DNA of 64,000 bases from Sphingomonas gei (GCF_004792685.1 NZ_SRXT01000003.1:1-64000); one strand, 5' to 3'. Positions 35,130-45,240 are shown, numbered from the stretch's first letter. Numbers and translations: made by a program. Notes: generated by a model from the sequence alone, not told the origin.

Positions 35130-36542
35130 TTACGAGCTGTAGTACATGTCGTATTCGACTGGGCTCGGCGTCATCTCCCAGCGCGCGACTTCGCCGCGCT
35201 TGATCTCGACATAGGCCGCGATCTGATCGCGAGTGAACACGTCGCCCTTGAGCAGATAGTCCTGATCGGCCTCGAGGCTATCGAGCGCTTCGCGCAAGCT
35301 ACCGCAGACGGTGGGAACCTGCTCGAGCTCCGCCGGCGGCAGGTCGTACAGGTTCTTATCCATCGGATCGCCCGGATGGATCTTGTTCTGGATGCCGTCG
35401 AGGCCGGCCATCAGCAGCGCGGCATACGCCAGATACGGGTTGGCCAGCGCGTCCGGGAAACGGAATTCGACGCGCTTGGCCTTGCTGCCGGCGCCGTAAG
35501 GGATGCGGCACGAAGCCGAGCGGTTGCGGCTCGAATATGCGAGCAGCACCGGCGCTTCATAGCCCGGGACCAGCCGCTTGTAGCTGTTGGTCGACGGATT
35601 GGTGAAGGCGTTGAGCGACTTGGCATGCTTGATCACGCCGCCGATGAAATAGAGGCACATGTCGCTCAGCCCCGCATAGCCGTTGCCGGCGAACAGCGGG
35701 TTGCCCTTGTCCCAGATCGAAATATGGGTGTGCATGCCGCTGCCATTATCTTCCTTGATCGGCTTGGGCATGAAGGTCGCGGTCTTGCCATAGGCATGCG
35801 CGACCTGGTGGACGACATACTTGTAGATCTGCATGCGGTCGGCGGTCTCGACCAGCGTGCCATAGGTCAGGCCGAGCTCGTGCTGTGCGGCGGCGACTTC
35901 GTGGTGATGCTTGTCGCACGGCAGGCCCATTTCGAGCATCGTCGCGACCATCTCGCCGCGGATGTCGACGGCGCTGTCGACCGGCGCGACGGGGAAATAC
36001 CCCCCCTTGGCGCGGGGGCGGTGACCCAGGTTGCCGCCTTCATATTCCTTGCCCGAATTGCCGGGAAGCTCGATGTCGTCGATCGCGTAATAGCTGGTCG
36101 AATAGCTGTTCTCGAAGCGGACGTCGTCGAACATGAAGAATTCGGCCTCGGGGCCGACATAGACGGTGTCGCCGATGCCGAGTGTCTTGAGATAGGCCTC
36201 CGAACGCTTCGCGGTCGAGCGCGGGTCGCGGCTGTAGAGCTCGCCGGTCGAAGGTTCGACCACGTCGCACACGAGGATCAGCATCGGGGTCGCCGAGAAC
36301 GGATCGATCCACACCGCGTCGAGATCGGGCTTGAGGATCATGTCGGATTCGTTGATCGCCTTCCATCCCTCGATCGACGAACCGTCGAACATCAGGCCGT
36401 CGGTCAGTTCGTCCTCGCCGAGGATCTTGGCGACCATGGTCAGGTGCTGCCACTTGCCCTTGGGATCGGTGAAGCGGAGGTCGATCCACTCGATCTCGTG
36501 CTCCTTCACCATCTTCAGGATGTCATTGGCTGAATTCGCCAT
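35130..36542 (-). CDS. glnA: Glutamine synthetase, type I
   Basis: 470 residues, the standard GSI length. It makes glutamine from glutamate, ammonia and ATP. Visible motifs are the latch region ([16 protein letters not shown]), metal-binding [21 protein letters not shown] (ATP site), [17 protein letters not shown] and RSASCRIP. The adenylylation loop NLYDLPPAE contains Tyr399, so GlnE control is expected. The start ATG 36542 matches the family N-terminus [16 protein letters not shown]; an upstream extension was rejected. It is the last gene of the glnB operon, 119 nt after the small gene. Confidence 0.97.
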   Translation of the reverse strand: MANSANDILKMVKEHEIEWIDLRFTDPKGKWQHLTMVAKILGEDELTDGLMFDGSSIEGWKAINESDMILKPDLDAVWIDPFSATPMLILVCDVVEPSTGELYSRDPRSTAKRSEAYLKTLGIGDTVYVGPEAEFFMFDDVRFENSYSTSYYAIDDIELPGNSGKEYEGGNLGHRPRAKGGYFPVAPVDSAVDIRGEMVATMLEMGLPCDKHHHEVAAAQHELGLTYGTLVETADRMQIYKYVVHQVAHAYGKTATFMPKPIKEDNGSGMHTHISIWDKGNPLFAGNGYAGLSDMCLYFIGGVIKHAKSLNAFTNPSTNSYKRLVPGYEAPVLLAYSSRNRSASCRIPYGAGSKAKRVEFRFPDALANPYLAYAALLMAGLDGIQNKIHPGDPMDKNLYDLPPAELEQVPTVCGSLREALDSLEADQDYLLKGDVFTRDQIAAYVEIKRGEVARWEMTPSPVEYDMYYSS

Positions 36543-36661
36543 CGTTATAGCCCTTTCGCTCTCGTTCGTGCGCCCGACGAATCGGGCAATTAAATTAGCA
36601 ACCCGAAGGAAGCTTTGGCACAATGCTGCGCCGCGTCAAATGACCACTCGCGCGAAGCGCA

Positions 36662-37361
<700 letters not shown>

Positions 37362-37375
37362 CTAAGCGCGCGTCT

Positions 37376-37391
37376 GGCAACAACCGTGCCA
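37376..37391 (-). promoter_or_regulatory. Sigma-54 (-24/-12) promoter of glnB operon
   Basis: On the minus strand the sequence reads TGGCAC-GGTTG-TTGCC, a full match to the sigma-54 consensus TGGCAC-N5-TTGC, 45-60 nt upstream of the glnB GTG. This matches the known nitrogen control of glnB-glnA by NtrC. No clear NtrC dyad was found upstream by eye. Confidence 0.8.
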
Positions 37392-37641
37392 GAGGCGGAG
37401 CCAAGGATGCCCCTCGGGTGGCACGCCGCGCAAGGGTTAACAAGTGCCTGTCAAACGGGCAGCGGACGAGCGCTGCCTTATTCGAGGGCAGGCGTCGGGG
37501 CGCCGCAGGTGTGTCAATAGTCGCAAAGCCTAATGGGGCGCCAAATCAGGGGCTCGCCACGAAACCGGATCCGTATTAGCGAATGCCACGCCGCGTCGGG
37601 GGGACTGCCGCGGATCCGCGAACAGATCGAGAGAGCTAAAG

Positions 37642-38583
37642 ATGAAGATCCGCACGATTCTGGGCGCCGCGCTCGCGGCTGCGCTCGCGCTGGGCGCCAC
37701 GCCCGCTGCGGCGCAGTTCGGGGGTCTCGGCAGCCTTGCCAAAAAGGCCGGGATCGGCCTGCCCAGCCTGCAGAAGGCGCCGATCAGCACCAGCCTGTCC
37801 GACGCCAAATGGAGCGCGCCCGACCAGGACGGTTTCACCCCACGCGACCCCAAGCGCAGCCTGGCCCAATTGCAGCGCACCCCCAATGGCGGGTTCGTTC
37901 TGCAGCCGGGCTATTACGAGTTTCACGATCAGAGCTATTGCCTGCATGCCGGCACGCATGGGCCGGGCGGCGGCGACGGCTATCTCTTCGGGCCGACCAA
38001 GGGCTCCGCCCAGGACGCCGTGATGTCGATCGTCCGCAATTCGGTGAGCCATCCCGAAATCGATCAGCACGACATCCAGACCCTGCTCTGGGCGATCGTC
38101 GCCCGCGCCAGGTTCGAGGATCTCTCGACCGAGCACAAGGCGATTGCCGCACGCCTGCTCACCCCGCGTCAGCTCGCGTCGCTCAACCGCAACGCGCTGG
38201 ACCTGCTGACCACCGGGCCGCTCGCGAACAACCTGCCGAGCGGACTACGCCAGGTGCTCCAGGCCGAGGCGGATCTCCGCCGGATGCTGACCTCGCCCGG
38301 CACCAGCTTCGCCGAGCTCGAGCGGGTCGCCGTGCTCGCCGGCGCGGCGGGAATCGGCCCCGGCAGCCAGGACGTGCCTTCAGGCCGCTGGAGCCTGCAT
38401 CCGGACGGCTATTACATCCGCTATCTGCCGCAGAGCTACAGCAACACCGTGGTCAACATCTGGGTGCCGCAGGGCAGCGCGGGGGTTGGCAAGGAATATG
38501 ATCCCGCCACGCACATCGCGGTTCCGGGCAATACCAACCGCCAGCGGCTGATCCAGTCGGGGCGGGCGTATCGGAACCAGTGA
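37642..38583 (+). CDS. Secreted protein of unknown function
   Basis: 313 residues. A clear Sec signal MKIRTILGAALAAALALGATPAAAQ leads a mature protein with no recognised domain. It contains GGFVLQPGYYEFHDQSYCLHAGTHGPGGGDGYLFGP, a helical middle with HDIQTLLWAIVARARFEDL, and a C-terminal GRWSLHPDGYYIRYLPQSYSNTVVNIWVPQ. The PGYYEF/DGYYIRYLP pairing suggests two related beta modules. Possibly a surface or periplasmic structural protein. It is followed by a palindromic repeat. Confidence 0.75.
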   Translation: MKIRTILGAALAAALALGATPAAAQFGGLGSLAKKAGIGLPSLQKAPISTSLSDAKWSAPDQDGFTPRDPKRSLAQLQRTPNGGFVLQPGYYEFHDQSYCLHAGTHGPGGGDGYLFGPTKGSAQDAVMSIVRNSVSHPEIDQHDIQTLLWAIVARARFEDLSTEHKAIAARLLTPRQLASLNRNALDLLTTGPLANNLPSGLRQVLQAEADLRRMLTSPGTSFAELERVAVLAGAAGIGPGSQDVPSGRWSLHPDGYYIRYLPQSYSNTVVNIWVPQGSAGVGKEYDPATHIAVPGNTNRQRLIQSGRAYRNQ

Positions 38584-38587
38584 CGAC

Positions 38588-38760
38588 GGCATTCCCTCTC
38601 CCGTCGGGAGAGGGTTGCGCAGACTTGGGGCCGCTTCTTCAGCGGGTCTAGTCGGAGCTGGGTGAGGGGATCGCGTTCTCGATCGCGGGGAAACCCTCAC
38701 CTAGCGCCGCTAGAGGCAGCAAGCTGCCAAGCTCTGCTACCTCTCCCACAGGGAGAGGAA
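38588..38760. repeat. Composite palindromic repeat (CCCTCTCCC family), intergenic copy
   Basis: Between the secreted-protein gene and map. Outer palindromes CCCTCTCCCGTCGGGAGAGGG and CCTCTCCCACAGGGAGAGG flank inner facing motifs GGTGAGGG and CCCTCACC. The same architecture occurs inside pdhC at 60538-60675. It has the form of a BIME-like composite of small palindromes. Confidence 0.8.
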
Positions 38761-38763
38761 GAT

Positions 38764-39588
38764 TTAGTAAGGCGGCCGGTCCAGCCCCTTGGGGCTCGTC
38801 GTGAAGATCTCGCAGCCGGTTTCGGTGATTCCGATCGAATGCTCGAACTGCGCCGAGAGCGAGCGGTCGCGGGTGACCGCGGTCCAGCCGTCGTCGAGCA
38901 GCTTCACGTCGGGGCGGCCGATGTTGATCATCGGCTCGACGGTGAAGAACATCCCCGGGCGCAGCTCGGGCCCGGTGCCGGGGCGGCCGACATGGACCAC
39001 TTCAGGCGCGTCGTGGAAGATCTGGCCAAGCCCGTGCCCGCAGAAATCGCGCACCACGCCGTAGCGATGTTTCTCGGCATGCTGCTGGATCGCATGGCTG
39101 ATATCGCCGAGATGGTTGCCCGGTCTGGCCTGTTCGAGCCCGAGCATCAGGCACTCATAGGTGATGTCGACCAGCCGGCGCGCCTTGATCGGCACGTCGC
39201 CGGCAAGGTACATCCGGCTGGTGTCGCCGTGCCAGCCGCCGAGCATCGGGGTGACGTCGATATTGACGATGTCGCCGTCCTTGAGCGTGCGATCCGACGG
39301 GATGCCGTGGCAGACGACATGGTTGATCGAGATGCAGCAGCTGTGCGTGTAGCCGCGATAGCCCAGCGTCGCGGGAACGCCGCCCGCGGCGATCGTCATG
39401 TCGCGGACGATATCGTCGAGCTCGTCGGTGCGCACGCCGGGGACGACATGCGGCACCAATGCGTCGAGGATCTCTGCGGCGAGGCGCCCGGCCCTGCGCA
39501 TGCCTTCGAAGCCCGCGGGTCCGTGGAGCTTGATCGCGCCGTCGCGCGCCTGCGGCATGTCTTCGGTGACGGTGACATATTCGGTCAT
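38764..39588 (-). CDS. map: Methionine aminopeptidase, type I
   Basis: 274 residues. It removes the initiator Met from nascent proteins. The five metal ligands are visible: Asp in NIDVTPML, Asp in HGDTSRMY, His in GHGLGQ, Glu in FTVEPMI and Glu in QFEHSIGIT. The CHGIP motif is present. The start ATG 39588 begins the domain; a 40-residue upstream extension is basic low-complexity and rejected. Divergent from the CinA-like gene across 53 bp. Confidence 0.96.
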   Translation of the reverse strand: MTEYVTVTEDMPQARDGAIKLHGPAGFEGMRRAGRLAAEILDALVPHVVPGVRTDELDDIVRDMTIAAGGVPATLGYRGYTHSCCISINHVVCHGIPSDRTLKDGDIVNIDVTPMLGGWHGDTSRMYLAGDVPIKARRLVDITYECLMLGLEQARPGNHLGDISHAIQQHAEKHRYGVVRDFCGHGLGQIFHDAPEVVHVGRPGTGPELRPGMFFTVEPMINIGRPDVKLLDDGWTAVTRDRSLSAQFEHSIGITETGCEIFTTSPKGLDRPPY

Positions 39589-39641
39589 GCGCGGCGATAT
39601 AGGCGTTTGCGTGCCGCTTTGCGAGGCTCTAGGCCGGGCAA

Positions 39642-40397
39642 ATGAGCGAGCGCATCTGGACCGCGGCATTGGTGGTGATCGGCGACGAGATCCTCTCGGG
39701 CCGAACACAGGACAAGAATGTCGCCCAGCTCGCCAGCTGGCTCAACGTCCAGGGCATCCGGCTCGCCGAAGTGCGGATCGTCCCCGATGTCGAAGCCGCG
39801 ATCGTCGAGGCGGTCAATGCGCTGCGGGTACGCAACGACTATCTGTTCACCACCGGCGGGATCGGCCCGACGCACGACGACATCACCGTCGACGCAATCG
39901 CCGCGGCGCTGGGCGTATCCGTGGTGGTGCATCCCGAAGCACGCGCGGTGCTCGAAGACCATTACCAAAGCCGCGGCGGGCTGACCGATTCTCGGCTGCG
40001 GATGGCGCGGGTGCCCGAGGGGGCCAGCCTGATTCCCAACCGGATGTCGGGCGCACCGGGGATCCGCTTCGGCAACGTCTTCATCCTCGCCGGGGTGCCG
40101 CACATCACCGCGGGGATGCTCGACGCGCTGACCGGCACGCTCGAAGGCGGGCTGCCGGTATTGTCGCGGACGGTCGGCGCGTGGGTCGCCGAAAGCGAGA
40201 TCGCCGATCTGCTGCGCGAGACCGAGCGGGCGCATGCGGGCGTGTCGATCGGCAGCTATCCGTTCTTCCGCGACGGGCGAACCGGCGCCAATTTCGTCGT
40301 GCGGGCGACCGAGCAGGTGCTGGTGGATACCACGATCGCGGCGTTGGCGGAGGGGTTGCTGGCGGCGGGCAGGGAGGCCGTCGAGGGCGGGATATAG
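39642..40397 (+). CDS. CinA N-domain / MoaB-like molybdopterin-binding protein
   Basis: 251 residues. AALVVIGDEILSGRTQDKNVAQLASWLNVQGI, DYLFTTGGIGPTHDDITVDAIAAALG and GAPGIRFGNVFILAGVPHITAGML match the MoCF-like domain of CinA (competence/damage-inducible A family). The C-terminal PncC deamidase domain of full CinA is absent, as is usual for the stand-alone form in alphaproteobacteria. The activity may be ADP-ribose pyrophosphatase-like or pterin-binding; not settled. Confidence 0.9.
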   Translation: MSERIWTAALVVIGDEILSGRTQDKNVAQLASWLNVQGIRLAEVRIVPDVEAAIVEAVNALRVRNDYLFTTGGIGPTHDDITVDAIAAALGVSVVVHPEARAVLEDHYQSRGGLTDSRLRMARVPEGASLIPNRMSGAPGIRFGNVFILAGVPHITAGMLDALTGTLEGGLPVLSRTVGAWVAESEIADLLRETERAHAGVSIGSYPFFRDGRTGANFVVRATEQVLVDTTIAALAEGLLAAGREAVEGGI

Positions 40398-40426
40398 CGG
40401 ACTACGCTTGCCGTTCGAGCAAGCCA

Positions 40427-40502
40427 GTTCCCCTGCGAAAGCAGCGGCCCAGAGCCCAGAACGCCCCGCCTGTGGGCCTGGACCCCTGCTTTCGCAGGGG
40501 AA
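40427..40502. repeat. Palindromic repeat (TTCCCCTGCGAAAGCAG family)
   Basis: GTTCCCCTGCGAAAGCAG on the left and CTGCTTTCGCAGGGGAAC on the right are perfect complements around ~40 nt, with inner GGCCCAG and CTGGACC also related. It sits in the convergent gap between the CinA-like gene and the M20 peptidase. Such an element may serve as a bidirectional terminator. Confidence 0.8.
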
Positions 40503-40532
40503 CGGGGCAAATCGAGGGAACTGACCCCGACC

Positions 40533-41912
40533 CTATTTCGCCAGCTCGGTGATCACCCGCTTGTAGAAGGTCACCGCCGGCGCGATCTCGCCGACCGGAA
40601 TCCGCTCGTTCAGCCCGTGCGCGAAGCTGTCGGTCGATTTCATGAACAACGGGCTCACCCCATAGCTCGGCACGCCGCGCCCGCGGAACCACATACTGTC
40701 GGTCGCGCCGGCGGACATCACCGGTACCACGGGCACGTCGGGGAAGCGGGCGTGCACGGCCTTGGCGATCACCTTGATCAATTCGGGGCGCAACGGCGAG
40801 GCATCGCTCGGCACCGAGCCGCTCTCGACCTTGGTCGTCTTGACCGCGGGATCGGCGACCAAGGCGGCGAGCTTTGCCTGGACGTCGGCGATCGGCGTGC
40901 CGGGGAAGATCCGGCAATTGATGTTGGCGGTGGCGCGCTGGGGCAGCGCGTTGGTCGCGTGGCCGGCATTGGCCATCGTCGCGACGCAGGTCGTGCCGGT
41001 CTGGCCGACATAGCCGGGATCGGCGCGCAACGTGGCACGCGCCTCGAGATCCTCGGGGTTGGCGGCGAAGCGGCGCATCGCGTCGGCGAGCTTGGCGTCG
41101 GGCGTCCGCGTCGCAGTCGCCAGCCAGCTCGCCTTGGTGATCTCGTTGACCTGGCCGGGGAATTCATACGCCTCGATCTTCTGCAGCGCCGCGGCGAGCT
41201 GGTAGATCGCATTGGGCTTGCGGGGCGCGCTAGAATGGCCGCCCGCGCTGGTCACGCTGAGCTCGAAATCGGCATAGGTCTTCTCGGCGCCCTGCACCCC
41301 GAACATCACCGGCTTGCCGGCTTCGTCCATGTCGCCGCCGCCGCCGTCGATGTTGAGCAGCAATTCGGCGTCGTGATATTGCTCGGCAAGCGCCGCGGTG
41401 GTCTTCATGTTGGTCTCCTCGTCGCCCGAGAGGAGCAGGATCACGTCGCGGCCGGGCTTGAAGCCCTCGCGCTTCAACTGGATCAGCGACGCGACGAAGG
41501 TCGACACGTCGAACTTGTTGTCGCTCGATCCGCGGCCGAACAGATAGCCGTTCTCGACCACCGGAGTGAACGGATCGCGCTCCCAATCGGCGGGTTTGGC
41601 CTCGACCACGTCCATATGCCCCGAGATGAGGATCGGCTTGGCCTTGCCGGTTCCGCGATAGCGCGCGACCAGATAGGCAGTGTCGCCGAGCTTCTCGACG
41701 CGGACATCGGCATCGGAGAACCCGCCGGCGACGAGCTGCGCCTTGAGCCAGGTGGCATAATCGAAGGTCTGGTTGCCCGGTCCCGCCACGGTGCGGAAGG
41801 CGATTCCGCGCTTGAGCAGTTCGAGCGCCTGCGCCTCGCCGGGCGAGCCGGTCTGTGCCTGCGCCGGCATGGCGGCGAGCGCCCCTGCGAGAAGGATCGC
41901 TAGGTGGCGCAT
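40533..41912 (-). CDS. Secreted M20 family metallopeptidase
   Basis: 459 residues. The signal peptide MRHLAILLAGALAAMPAQAQ leads the M20 peptidase. Zinc ligands are seen in LISGHMDVVEA (His), RGSSDNKFDV (Asp), SGDEETN (catalytic Glu and metal Glu) and INIDGG-type/STDSFAHGLNE (His). The lid domain contains TSAGGHSSAPRKPNAI. It likely hydrolyses short peptides or dipeptides in the periplasm. The ATG lies 28 nt downstream of tRNA-Gly; the reading frame is open beyond the start, but the signal peptide fixes it. Confidence 0.92.
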   Translation of the reverse strand: MRHLAILLAGALAAMPAQAQTGSPGEAQALELLKRGIAFRTVAGPGNQTFDYATWLKAQLVAGGFSDADVRVEKLGDTAYLVARYRGTGKAKPILISGHMDVVEAKPADWERDPFTPVVENGYLFGRGSSDNKFDVSTFVASLIQLKREGFKPGRDVILLLSGDEETNMKTTAALAEQYHDAELLLNIDGGGGDMDEAGKPVMFGVQGAEKTYADFELSVTSAGGHSSAPRKPNAIYQLAAALQKIEAYEFPGQVNEITKASWLATATRTPDAKLADAMRRFAANPEDLEARATLRADPGYVGQTGTTCVATMANAGHATNALPQRATANINCRIFPGTPIADVQAKLAALVADPAVKTTKVESGSVPSDASPLRPELIKVIAKAVHARFPDVPVVPVMSAGATDSMWFRGRGVPSYGVSPLFMKSTDSFAHGLNERIPVGEIAPAVTFYKRVITELAK

Positions 41913-41939
41913 AAGGCGGGCTCCGTTTTGGAAGGGGAG

Positions 41940-42013
41940 TGGAGCGGGTGAAGGGAATCGAACCCTCGTCACTTGCTTGGGAAGCAAAAGCTCTACCATT
42001 GAGCTACACCCGC
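41940..42013 (-). tRNA. tRNA-Gly (CCC)
   Basis: A 74-nt cloverleaf on the minus strand: acceptor GCGGGTG pairs with CACCCGC, discriminator T and encoded CCA. The anticodon loop TTCCCAA gives CCC. The T-arm GGTTCGATTCC and D-arm AGCTCAATGGTAGAGCT are normal. Confidence 0.95.
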
Positions 42014-42122
42014 GTCGCAGCCCGGTTGCCACAGCGCGGGGGCGGCGGTCAATCGGCGAATCAGGTCGCCGCGCACAGGCCCGTGGCTTGACGGCGCCGG
42101 CTACGGCAGCGGATGAAGAGCC

Positions 42123-43607
42123 ATGATCCGCTGGCTCGCTTCGCTCCTGCTGCTCGCCGCAGCCCCCGCCGCCGCGCAGATGCCGCATCTGAAGGGCGAT
42201 CAGCTGATCGTCGACGGCAAGCCGTTTCTCGTGCTTGGCGGCGAGCTCGGCAATTCGAGCGCGTCGGACCGCGCATGGCTCGAGCCGCATTGGCCGCGGC
42301 TGCGGGCGATGCATCTCAATACCGTGCTCGCGCCGGTGAGCTGGGAGCTGATCGAGCCCGAGGAAGGCGGTTTCGACTTCGCGACCGTCGACTGGCTGAT
42401 CGCAGATGCCCGCGCGAACGACTTGCGGCTGGTGCTGCTGTGGTTCGGCAGCTGGAAGAATTCGATGTCGACCTATGTGCCGGCCTGGGTGAAGCGCGAC
42501 GCGCGGCGTTTCCCGCGGACGATCGGGCCCGACGGTAAGGCGCAGGAAATATTGTCGGCGTTCGGCGCGGCGACACGCGATGCCGATGCGGGGGCGTTCG
42601 CGGCGCTGATGCGCCACCTCAAACAGATCGATGGCGATCGGCATACCGTCATCATGATCCAGGTCGAGAACGAGATTGGCTTCCTGCCTACGGCGCGGGA
42701 GCATGGGCCGGTCGCCGATGCCGCCTTTGCGAAGTTCAAGGGTTCGGAAGAGGCATTCACCGCCGATGCCTATGCCCGGTTCACCGAGGCGGTGACGCGC
42801 GCGGGCAAGCGCGAATATCCGCTGCCGATGTACGTCAATGGCGCGCAGGGGCGGCCAGGCAAGCTGCCGGGCGAATATCCGAGCGGCGGGCCGCTCGCGC
42901 ATCTGTTAGATATTTGGCGCAAGGCGGCGCCTTCGATCGATTTCCTCGCACCCGACATCTATTTCCCGAGCTTTGCCGGAATCGTCGCGGGCTATGCGCG
43001 GCCGGGCAATCCGCTGTTCGTGCCCGAGGCCAACAACGCCGGCGATCCGCGTGCGGCGGCAAATGCCTTCGGCGTGATCGCGCGCCATCGCGGCATCGGC
43101 TTCAGCCCGTTCTCGATCGAAGCGATCGATGGCGCGGACGCAACCAAGCTGGCCGCGCTATACGGACTGCTCGACAGCATGGCGCCGGAAATTCTTCGCG
43201 CACAGTCTAGTGACCGCATCCTCGGCTTCTCGCCGCCAGTGACATTCGAAGGCGCGGTGGACGACAAGCCGCAGGTTGAAACGCTCGGCGGCTATCGCTT
43301 CACGGTGAGCTTCGTCGACCCGTGGACCGCGAAGGACAAGCAGGTGCCCGCCGAACATGGCGGCATGATCCTGTGGCTGGGGGGCGAGGATTATCTGATC
43401 GCCGGGAGCGGGATCACCGTCACGGCCGAGTCCGCGGACGGAAAGGGGCAGGCGGGACTCGATCGAGTCGAGGAGGGCGCGTTCGTCGAAGGCCGCTGGA
43501 TCCCCGGTCGCGTGCTCAACGGCGACCAGACGCATCAGGGGCGCCATGTCCGGCTGCCGCCCGACACGCAGGGTGTTCAACGCGTCCGGCTATATCGTTA
43601 CGGCTGA
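42123..43607 (+). CDS. Secreted GH35-like beta-galactosidase with DUF5597-type C-terminus
   Basis: 494 residues. The signal peptide MIRWLASLLLLAAAPAAAQ precedes a (beta/alpha)8 domain: DRAWLEPHWPRLRAMHLNTVLAPVSWELIEPEEGGFDF, the acid/base Glu184 in QVENEIG, and a candidate nucleophile Glu302 in LFVPEANNAG. From ~370 to the end is a beta-rich region characteristic of DUF5597-bearing enzymes. Expected to cleave beta-galactosidic or related glycans outside the cytoplasm. Single gene; no polysaccharide locus is visible. Confidence 0.85.
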   Translation: MIRWLASLLLLAAAPAAAQMPHLKGDQLIVDGKPFLVLGGELGNSSASDRAWLEPHWPRLRAMHLNTVLAPVSWELIEPEEGGFDFATVDWLIADARANDLRLVLLWFGSWKNSMSTYVPAWVKRDARRFPRTIGPDGKAQEILSAFGAATRDADAGAFAALMRHLKQIDGDRHTVIMIQVENEIGFLPTAREHGPVADAAFAKFKGSEEAFTADAYARFTEAVTRAGKREYPLPMYVNGAQGRPGKLPGEYPSGGPLAHLLDIWRKAAPSIDFLAPDIYFPSFAGIVAGYARPGNPLFVPEANNAGDPRAAANAFGVIARHRGIGFSPFSIEAIDGADATKLAALYGLLDSMAPEILRAQSSDRILGFSPPVTFEGAVDDKPQVETLGGYRFTVSFVDPWTAKDKQVPAEHGGMILWLGGEDYLIAGSGITVTAESADGKGQAGLDRVEEGAFVEGRWIPGRVLNGDQTHQGRHVRLPPDTQGVQRVRLYRYG

Positions 43608-43644
43608 GAAGCGACCAAACGCCCGTTCGCGCGTTGCGGGCGGC

Positions 43645-44493
43645 ATGGAAAAACTCTGGTTCATCACCAATCCCGATTCCGGCACCACCAATCGCGCCAA
43701 ATGCGAAGCGCTGGAGGCGGTTTTCCAAGAGAGCGGACTCGATCTCGCCGGCCGAACCGAGTTTCCGGCGCAGAAACTGCCCAAGCCCGAGGATCTGGAC
43801 AAGGCGGGGGTCGACACCGTCGTGCTGTTCGCCGGCGACGGGACGATCAACGCGGCGCTTTCCACGCTGGAGAAATGGCAAGGCGCTTTCCTGATCCTGC
43901 CGGGCGGCACGATGAACCTGCTCGCCAAGGGGCTGCACAGCGAAACCGACCCGCACAAGATCCTCCACGCCGCGCGCCAGAGCGAGCGCCGCGTGGCGCT
44001 CCCTTATATTATCGCGGGCGAGCATCGTGCGTTTGTCGGGCTGATCCTCGGCCCGGCAGCGGCATGGGGCCGCGCGCGCGAGGCGGTGCGCAAGGCGAAG
44101 CTCGGGCGGTTCGTCGGGGCTGCCAAGGCGGCATGGCGCAAGACGTTTCACCAGAGCGGTATCCGCGTCGAAGGCGCGCCGGGGCTCGGCGATGCCTATC
44201 AGGCAGTGTTCGTCACGCCGGACCTGCACGGGCTCGAAGTCGCGGCGGTCGATGCGCGCGACTGGGGTGCTATCGCGCAGCTCGGCTGGGACTGGCTGAC
44301 CGGCGACTGGGTTGCCGCGCACGCGGTGAGCGAGGGCTGGACGCAGGAGCTTCGCATCCGCGGCCGCAAGCCGGCAATGGCATTGTTCGACGGCGAGCCG
44401 GTGACGCTCCAGCCGTACGAAAAGATCCGCGCGGGCAAGAGCCTCGAGACGTTCATCGCCACGCGCACCGACGAGGAGGTACCCGCGACATGA
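43645..44493 (+). CDS. Diacylglycerol kinase catalytic-domain protein
   Basis: 282 residues. The lipid-kinase fold is shown by LWFITNPDSGTTNRAK (ATP-binding start), VLFAGDGTINAAL (GDGT motif) and ILPGGTMNLLAKGLH. The C-terminal beta part ends with FDGEPVTLQPYEKI. Family members phosphorylate diacylglycerol or related lipids. The ATG 43645 begins the domain. The gene overlaps the following metallophosphoesterase by 4 nt. Confidence 0.9.
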   Translation: MEKLWFITNPDSGTTNRAKCEALEAVFQESGLDLAGRTEFPAQKLPKPEDLDKAGVDTVVLFAGDGTINAALSTLEKWQGAFLILPGGTMNLLAKGLHSETDPHKILHAARQSERRVALPYIIAGEHRAFVGLILGPAAAWGRAREAVRKAKLGRFVGAAKAAWRKTFHQSGIRVEGAPGLGDAYQAVFVTPDLHGLEVAAVDARDWGAIAQLGWDWLTGDWVAAHAVSEGWTQELRIRGRKPAMALFDGEPVTLQPYEKIRAGKSLETFIATRTDEEVPAT

Positions 44494-45236
44494 CTCGGCT
44501 GTTCCACGTCAGCGACGTCCATTTCGGCCGCGAGGATCGCGAGGCGATCGACTGGTTCGGGCGGAAAGTGCTGGAGGAGCAGCCCGATGCGGTGATCATG
44601 ACCGGCGACCTGACGATGCGCGCGCGGGCCAGCGAATTCGCCGCGGCGGGCAAGTGGCTGGAGAGCCTCGGGCGGCCGGTGACGGTCGAGGTCGGCAATC
44701 ACGATCTGCCTTATTTCAACCTGTGGGCGCGGTTCGTGACGCCGTACAAGCGCTACCAGGCGATCGAGCGGATGATCGAGAAGCCGCTCGACGTGAAGGG
44801 CGTCAGCGTGGTGCCGCTCAAGACCACCGCACGGTTCCAGTTCCGCACCAATTGGTCGAAGGGCTATGTCAGCACGCGCTCGCTGCAGGAATCGCTGGCA
44901 TTGGTCGAGGCGGTGCCGAAGGACGACCTGATCTTCGTCGCCGCGCATCACCCGCTGATCGAGGCGGGTACCAAGGCGACGTCGCAGACCCGGCGGGGAC
45001 GGGCGGCGCTCGATGCGCTGTCGACCGCCGGCGTCCACGCAGTGCTCACCGGCCATGTCCATGATCCGTTCGACGTTGCGCACGAGGTCGAGGGCCGGAC
45101 GGTGCGGCTGATCGGGGCGGGCACGCTGTCCGAACGCGTGCGGAGCCAGCCACCTTCGTTCAACGAGATCCGGGTGAACGGCAGCAGCTTCGAGACGATA
45201 GCGCGCTTCAAAGGCGAGGGCAGCGTGGTGCTGTAA
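44490..45236 (+). CDS. Metallophosphoesterase
   Basis: 248 residues. All five calcineurin-type motifs are present: HVSDVHFG, MTGDLT, VGNHD, AAHHPL and TGHVHDP, giving a di-metal centre. Substrates range from cyclic nucleotides to lipid-linked phosphates. Its start codon overlaps the stop of the lipid kinase gene (ATGA), so the pair might phosphorylate and dephosphorylate related lipids. No signal peptide. Confidence 0.92.
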   Translation: MTRLFHVSDVHFGREDREAIDWFGRKVLEEQPDAVIMTGDLTMRARASEFAAAGKWLESLGRPVTVEVGNHDLPYFNLWARFVTPYKRYQAIERMIEKPLDVKGVSVVPLKTTARFQFRTNWSKGYVSTRSLQESLALVEAVPKDDLIFVAAHHPLIEAGTKATSQTRRGRAALDALSTAGVHAVLTGHVHDPFDVAHEVEGRTVRLIGAGTLSERVRSQPPSFNEIRVNGSSFETIARFKGEGSVVL

Positions 45237-45240
45237 ACCT

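Noticed and set aside
34617-36533. 638-codon plus-strand frame opposite glnA
   Set aside because: glnA is unmistakable, so this is a GC shadow.
41940-42013. Integration site at tRNA-Gly
   Set aside because: No integrase and no repeated tRNA 3' end were seen near it.
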